Origin: Phaeosaccion multiseriatum
Taxonomy: Eukaryota; Ochrophyta, other classes
Length of the DNA: 64,000 nucleotides
NCBI GenBank assembly: GCA_965112735.1
Contig: OZ218950.1
Location: forward strand, 5,766,001 to 5,830,000
Reading direction: 5' to 3'
The position numbers and the translations under genes are program-made. This document shows, one piece after another, positions 57,322 through 64,000 of the stretch. The notes beneath the pieces are model-generated. The model was not told the DNA's origin and ran no database searches. It was given only the letters and a program-made list of their open reading frames with translations. Each line of letters opens with the position of its first letter. Position 1 is the stretch's first letter.

Positions 57322-60089
57322 TCATGCAAGTCCGGCTCCCTCACTACTCTCTTCTTCCTCTTCATCTTCTTCTTCTTCCTCTTCTTCGTGTCGTCTTCTT
57401 GGCACTAGGCGTTGCCGGCACAGAGGACATGAGGCGTTGAGACGGAGCCACTCGTCTATACAAGCCTGGTGGATAGCGTGGGCGGGGTTGCAAGGTAGGC
57501 ACCTCAGCAGATCGGTCGGTTGGTACTCTGAAAGACAAATCGGGCAGGAGGCTTCTCCATCTTCCCCATCGGGTGCTTCCAGAACGCCTTGACTCTTGAG
57601 CTGGCTGTAGCTCACTGTGGGAGCAGCGAAGGATGGAGGGGTCGAATGTTAATGTGGAGGGTTAACAGGGGCGCGGCAGACCGGTTAGCCAACACGACAC
57701 CTGACATACGACAAACTGGTTCATAACATTCGCTGTACTTGCTCGTTCGCCTCTGTTGGTGCTCTACCGCCACAGCTACTCTCTCACTTACTCCCTCACT
57801 CCCTCACTCACTCACTCACCCACTCAATCCCTCCCTCCCTCAGTACCTCACTCACTCACTCACTCATTCACCCACGCCCTCACTCACGCACCCACCCCGC
57901 CACTCACTCATTCACTCACTCACTTACTCACTTATTCACTCACTCAATCACTCACTCACTCACGCACGCACGCACTCACCGAGGGGAAGGCTATTGATGA
58001 CTCGCTTGGACGCCCCCTTGAGCGGCCCAATCCCGTTGAGATTGAGCATGGACAAGACGCGAATGAGACAAGGTAAACATAAACACATCATCGGCACCAG
58101 GATGATGGCGAGGATGCAAGGCAGCGTGATGTGGAGATACGAGATCGCCAGCATCACCACGTCCAGGATGTAAATGGCAGAGCGGCCGGGGTTCTCGCAA
58201 CTGTGAGGGGGGTTGGGGGTGGGGGTGGAGGTGGGGAAGACAGACACGGATATGGGAGGGGAGGGGAGGGCAAGGGAGGCGAGGGTTCATTCAGAGGAGT
58301 CAACAACAGGGATAAAGGTCAAGACCTGCCTACAAGTGAGCGACTGTGACTGTGACGGGCCTCCACCCCCCCCCTCCACATGAGCTTATGCTTTCCTCCT
58401 GCTGTGCTTCACACCGCCCTTCCCCCCCCCCCCCCTCTCTCTCCATCTGCCATGTGGGAAGGCCCCGAGTAAGCAGCTCAGCAAGCAAGCAAGCAAACAC
58501 AAGACAAAGGATATGAGTCTAGTCTCGCTGCAGTAACTCCCAATGCCGCTTGACTCTTGTCAAGCAAGACGCAAGGAGCAGCAGCAGTGAGTAGTACAAA
58601 TACGTACGTGTCTCCATGCGCAAATAGCCACATGTTGCCCACAACGAACCAAATGAGGCCAAACGCGTCAATCGAGTTTCTCGTATTCTCAGAGCGAAGC
58701 CAATCCCACCCCCTGGCCAGCTCGATCTCCAAGCTGATGAGGAGGATGCAGGTGGTGTAGAGGGAGAGTTGTGCCAACGAAACTATGCCCCACCACCGCC
58801 AGCGGTTGCGATGGGACTGGTCACACACCGTGTCATCCGTCCAGTGGAGTCCCAACACCACCGTTGCTGCCACGATCTGTTGTGGGGATAGAGAGGCAGG
58901 GGTGGAGGGGTGGAGGGGCATTTAATTGACTTAATCGGGGTGGAGGGGTGGAGGGGAAGACAAGAGAGAGGCGAGAGGGTGTTGAACGAGTGGGCCGGTG
59001 AGATTAAGAGGTATACCGGGAGAGAGGGGCCAACGAGCGAAGGTAGCGAATGTGCATGGCTCCTCGCGGCTGCTCAAGGGGGGGGGGGTGGGCATGTATC
59101 GCGCTATTCGCAGACCTCTTCTCGCTCTCACCTCTGTTGTGGGGTACAACAGCAGCAGCGGCAGCAGCAGCAGCAGCAGCAGCGGCGGCGCATAATAGCA
59201 GGTCCGTAGGTAGGAATGGACACGAGGGAGGCAAGCAAGTGGAGCTCATCAGCCCAACAGGGAGTGAGTGACAATATGACGTGGGCGACACTGCAAAGAT
59301 GCGCACATTGATTCCTTTCCTTTCCACCCGTCCATCATAGTATCCGTCCACCAACTGCCAGCACCACACCCGCACAACCAGCTCCAAGCACGGCACCATA
59401 GCATTTTCGTTGCCTACCTGGAATGTTGATGAGCTTCGGGGGGAGAGGACACACAGGCACACAGAGAGAGGGAGGGGTTGAAGTGGGGCATCGATTCCTA
59501 TGATTGTGATCCTGCCAAAGAAGGAGGCATACAAAGTAAGACAAGAAAAGACGTCCGTACCAGCATAATCATAACGAAGATTCGGCCGTCGTAGATGGTC
59601 GTCCTCACCGCGTTCTCCATCATGTTCCTGAGGGGGCGAGGAGGGGAAAGGAAGTAAGTTTGCCGATTCCTCCTCCCCGAGGACAAAACAATGAGAAAGA
59701 AGCCAAGAGGAGAGAGGGAGAGAGAGACAAACACACACACAGAGAGAGAGGGAGATAAAAGGAAGAAAGGCATGCGCTGGACACAGCAAGAAGAAGAAAA
59801 GGAAGGGGGAGGAGAGAGAGAGAGAGAGAGGAAAGGGAGGAGGGCACGTCATGGAGTCAGGAAGGTATGAGGGCGAGTAGGGTTTCAGATCTGGAAAAGA
59901 TGCTGACCTGCGAAGTTCTAAGCCCTGATCTGCCAGTAGTGGCACAGGTTGCTCCTGTACGAGTGGAGAATCCTCCCCTCCCCCATAGACAGGGCCTCGC
60001 CCTTGTTCAGCGACCAAAGGGGAAAATTCATTCCCCACATTGATCGCGTTGACGGTACGGCCCACCGATATTTCCCTGGCCGCACTCAT
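57322..60089 (-). CDS. Multi-pass membrane RING-H2 E3 ubiquitin ligase, 6 exons
   Basis: Exons on the minus strand are 59908-60089, 59561-59627, 59352-59417, 58608-58876, 57980-58200 and 57322-57614, giving about 365 residues. Hydrophobic spans include IVSLAQLSLYTTCILLISLE, SIDAFGLIWFVVGNMWLFAH and ILDVVMLAISYLHITLPCIL followed by AIILVPMMCLCLPCL. A conserved linker GPLKGASKRVINSLPL leads to the RING: CPICLSEYQPTDLLRCLPCN, then PAHAIHQACIDEWLRLNASC, then PLC, a C3H2C3 pattern. An acidic Glu-rich tail ends the protein. The CLPC...GASK linker plus RING order matches plant membrane RING proteins of the At1g12760 type. The exon-3 donor (59352) is the least certain border. Target proteins are unknown. 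Confidence 0.88.
57780..57975. repeat. ACTC tetranucleotide repeat in the last RING-gene intron
   Basis: About 195 bp of CACTCACT with TCCCTCC interruptions run up to the exon-5 donor at 57979. Confidence 0.85.
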
Positions 60090-60411
60090 CTAAAATCTAC
60101 CCCAGCTACAGCACTACAAGATCTTAGAAGAGAGGGAGGAGAGAAAGAGAGGGGAGGAGAGGGGGATTTCTCAGTGTGAGTTTCAGCTGGGTGACGTTTC
60201 GATATCGACCTTGTTGAACAACAAAAATGGAGCTTCTCTCCCAAAAGTCTGTTGATTGATTTATTGGTTAAGGTATAATGTAACAGCACAGAACAGAACC
60301 TTCAGGACGGAGAGGAGGAGAGTGCTGCTCTGCCTGTGAGGCCGGTCTGTGAGGCTGCTCACAGATGGCAGGGCTAAAGGGCCCTTAGCGACGCGCATAA
60401 AGCAGTGGATT
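60090..60411. other. Intergenic region between the NRF-6-like and RING genes
   Basis: This 322-bp spacer holds the 3' end of the acyltransferase gene and the promoter of the RING gene, both on the minus strand. It contains GGTTAAGGTATAATGTAACA and a short inverted GGCCGGTCTGTGAGGC-type duplication near 60340. No gene is seen. Confidence 0.5.
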
Positions 60412-63981
<3,570 letters not shown>

Positions 63982-64000
63982 CGCCTCTCCCTCTAGTACA

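Overview
The window is nuclear DNA of a eukaryote. It carries ten spliced protein genes with GT-AG introns (one clear GC-AG), intronic microsatellites and long homopeptide runs. Two enzymes of a kind usually found in plastids, an arogenate/prephenate dehydratase and a parvulin-rhodanese fusion, begin with a signal-peptide-like segment ending in an '-A-F-' site. That is the bipartite plastid signal of algae with secondary red plastids, so a photosynthetic stramenopile (ochrophyte) is the best inference; I cannot name the species. No tRNA, rRNA or CRISPR array was seen.

Layout: 1-50 is a degenerate CCCTA-type (telomere-like) repeat that supplies the stop codon of the dehydratase gene (41-4338, minus). 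4380-7510 is a scrambled mobile-element zone with inverted and duplicated fragments of a Ulp1/C48-like cysteine peptidase, two long hairpins and GAG-rich DNA. Then come SKP1 (8373-9440, minus), a DUF1295/steroid-reductase-like membrane protein (10751-13811, plus), nucleoside diphosphate kinase (14287-16153, plus), a large GIGYF-like GYF-domain protein (16945-25948, plus), an AAMP/Sqt1-like WD40 protein (26559-29716, minus), a PpiC-rhodanese protein (29958-32483, plus, sharing a 241-bp divergent promoter region with AAMP), an 18-exon gene predicted to encode a ~6,100-residue TPR-DENN-PH protein (33190-56432, minus), a membrane RING-H2 ubiquitin ligase (57322-60089, minus) and an NRF-6/acyltransferase-3 membrane protein (60412-63981, minus). 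I derived exon borders by hand from splice sites and reading-frame phase. In nine of the ten genes the phases close perfectly; the giant gene has two 1-nt breaks, both at C homopolymers inside CCT repeats.

No pathway unites the genes. By theme they cover translation control and ribosome assembly (GIGYF-like, AAMP-like), ubiquitin ligation (SKP1, RING), Rab/membrane traffic (DENN-PH), plastid amino-acid and protein-folding functions, and lipid or small-molecule acylation.

The two most unusual signals are: (i) a short motif, GTTGGTGATACA, found about twenty times within 55 kb, usually inside CAG/CTG runs and read in exons of at least two unrelated genes as QLVIQ or as AVGDT but never in its stop-containing frame; and (ii) a ~250-bp near-perfect palindrome with 15-bp termini (56909-57157) flanked by a third arm, which looks like a foldback/MITE element.
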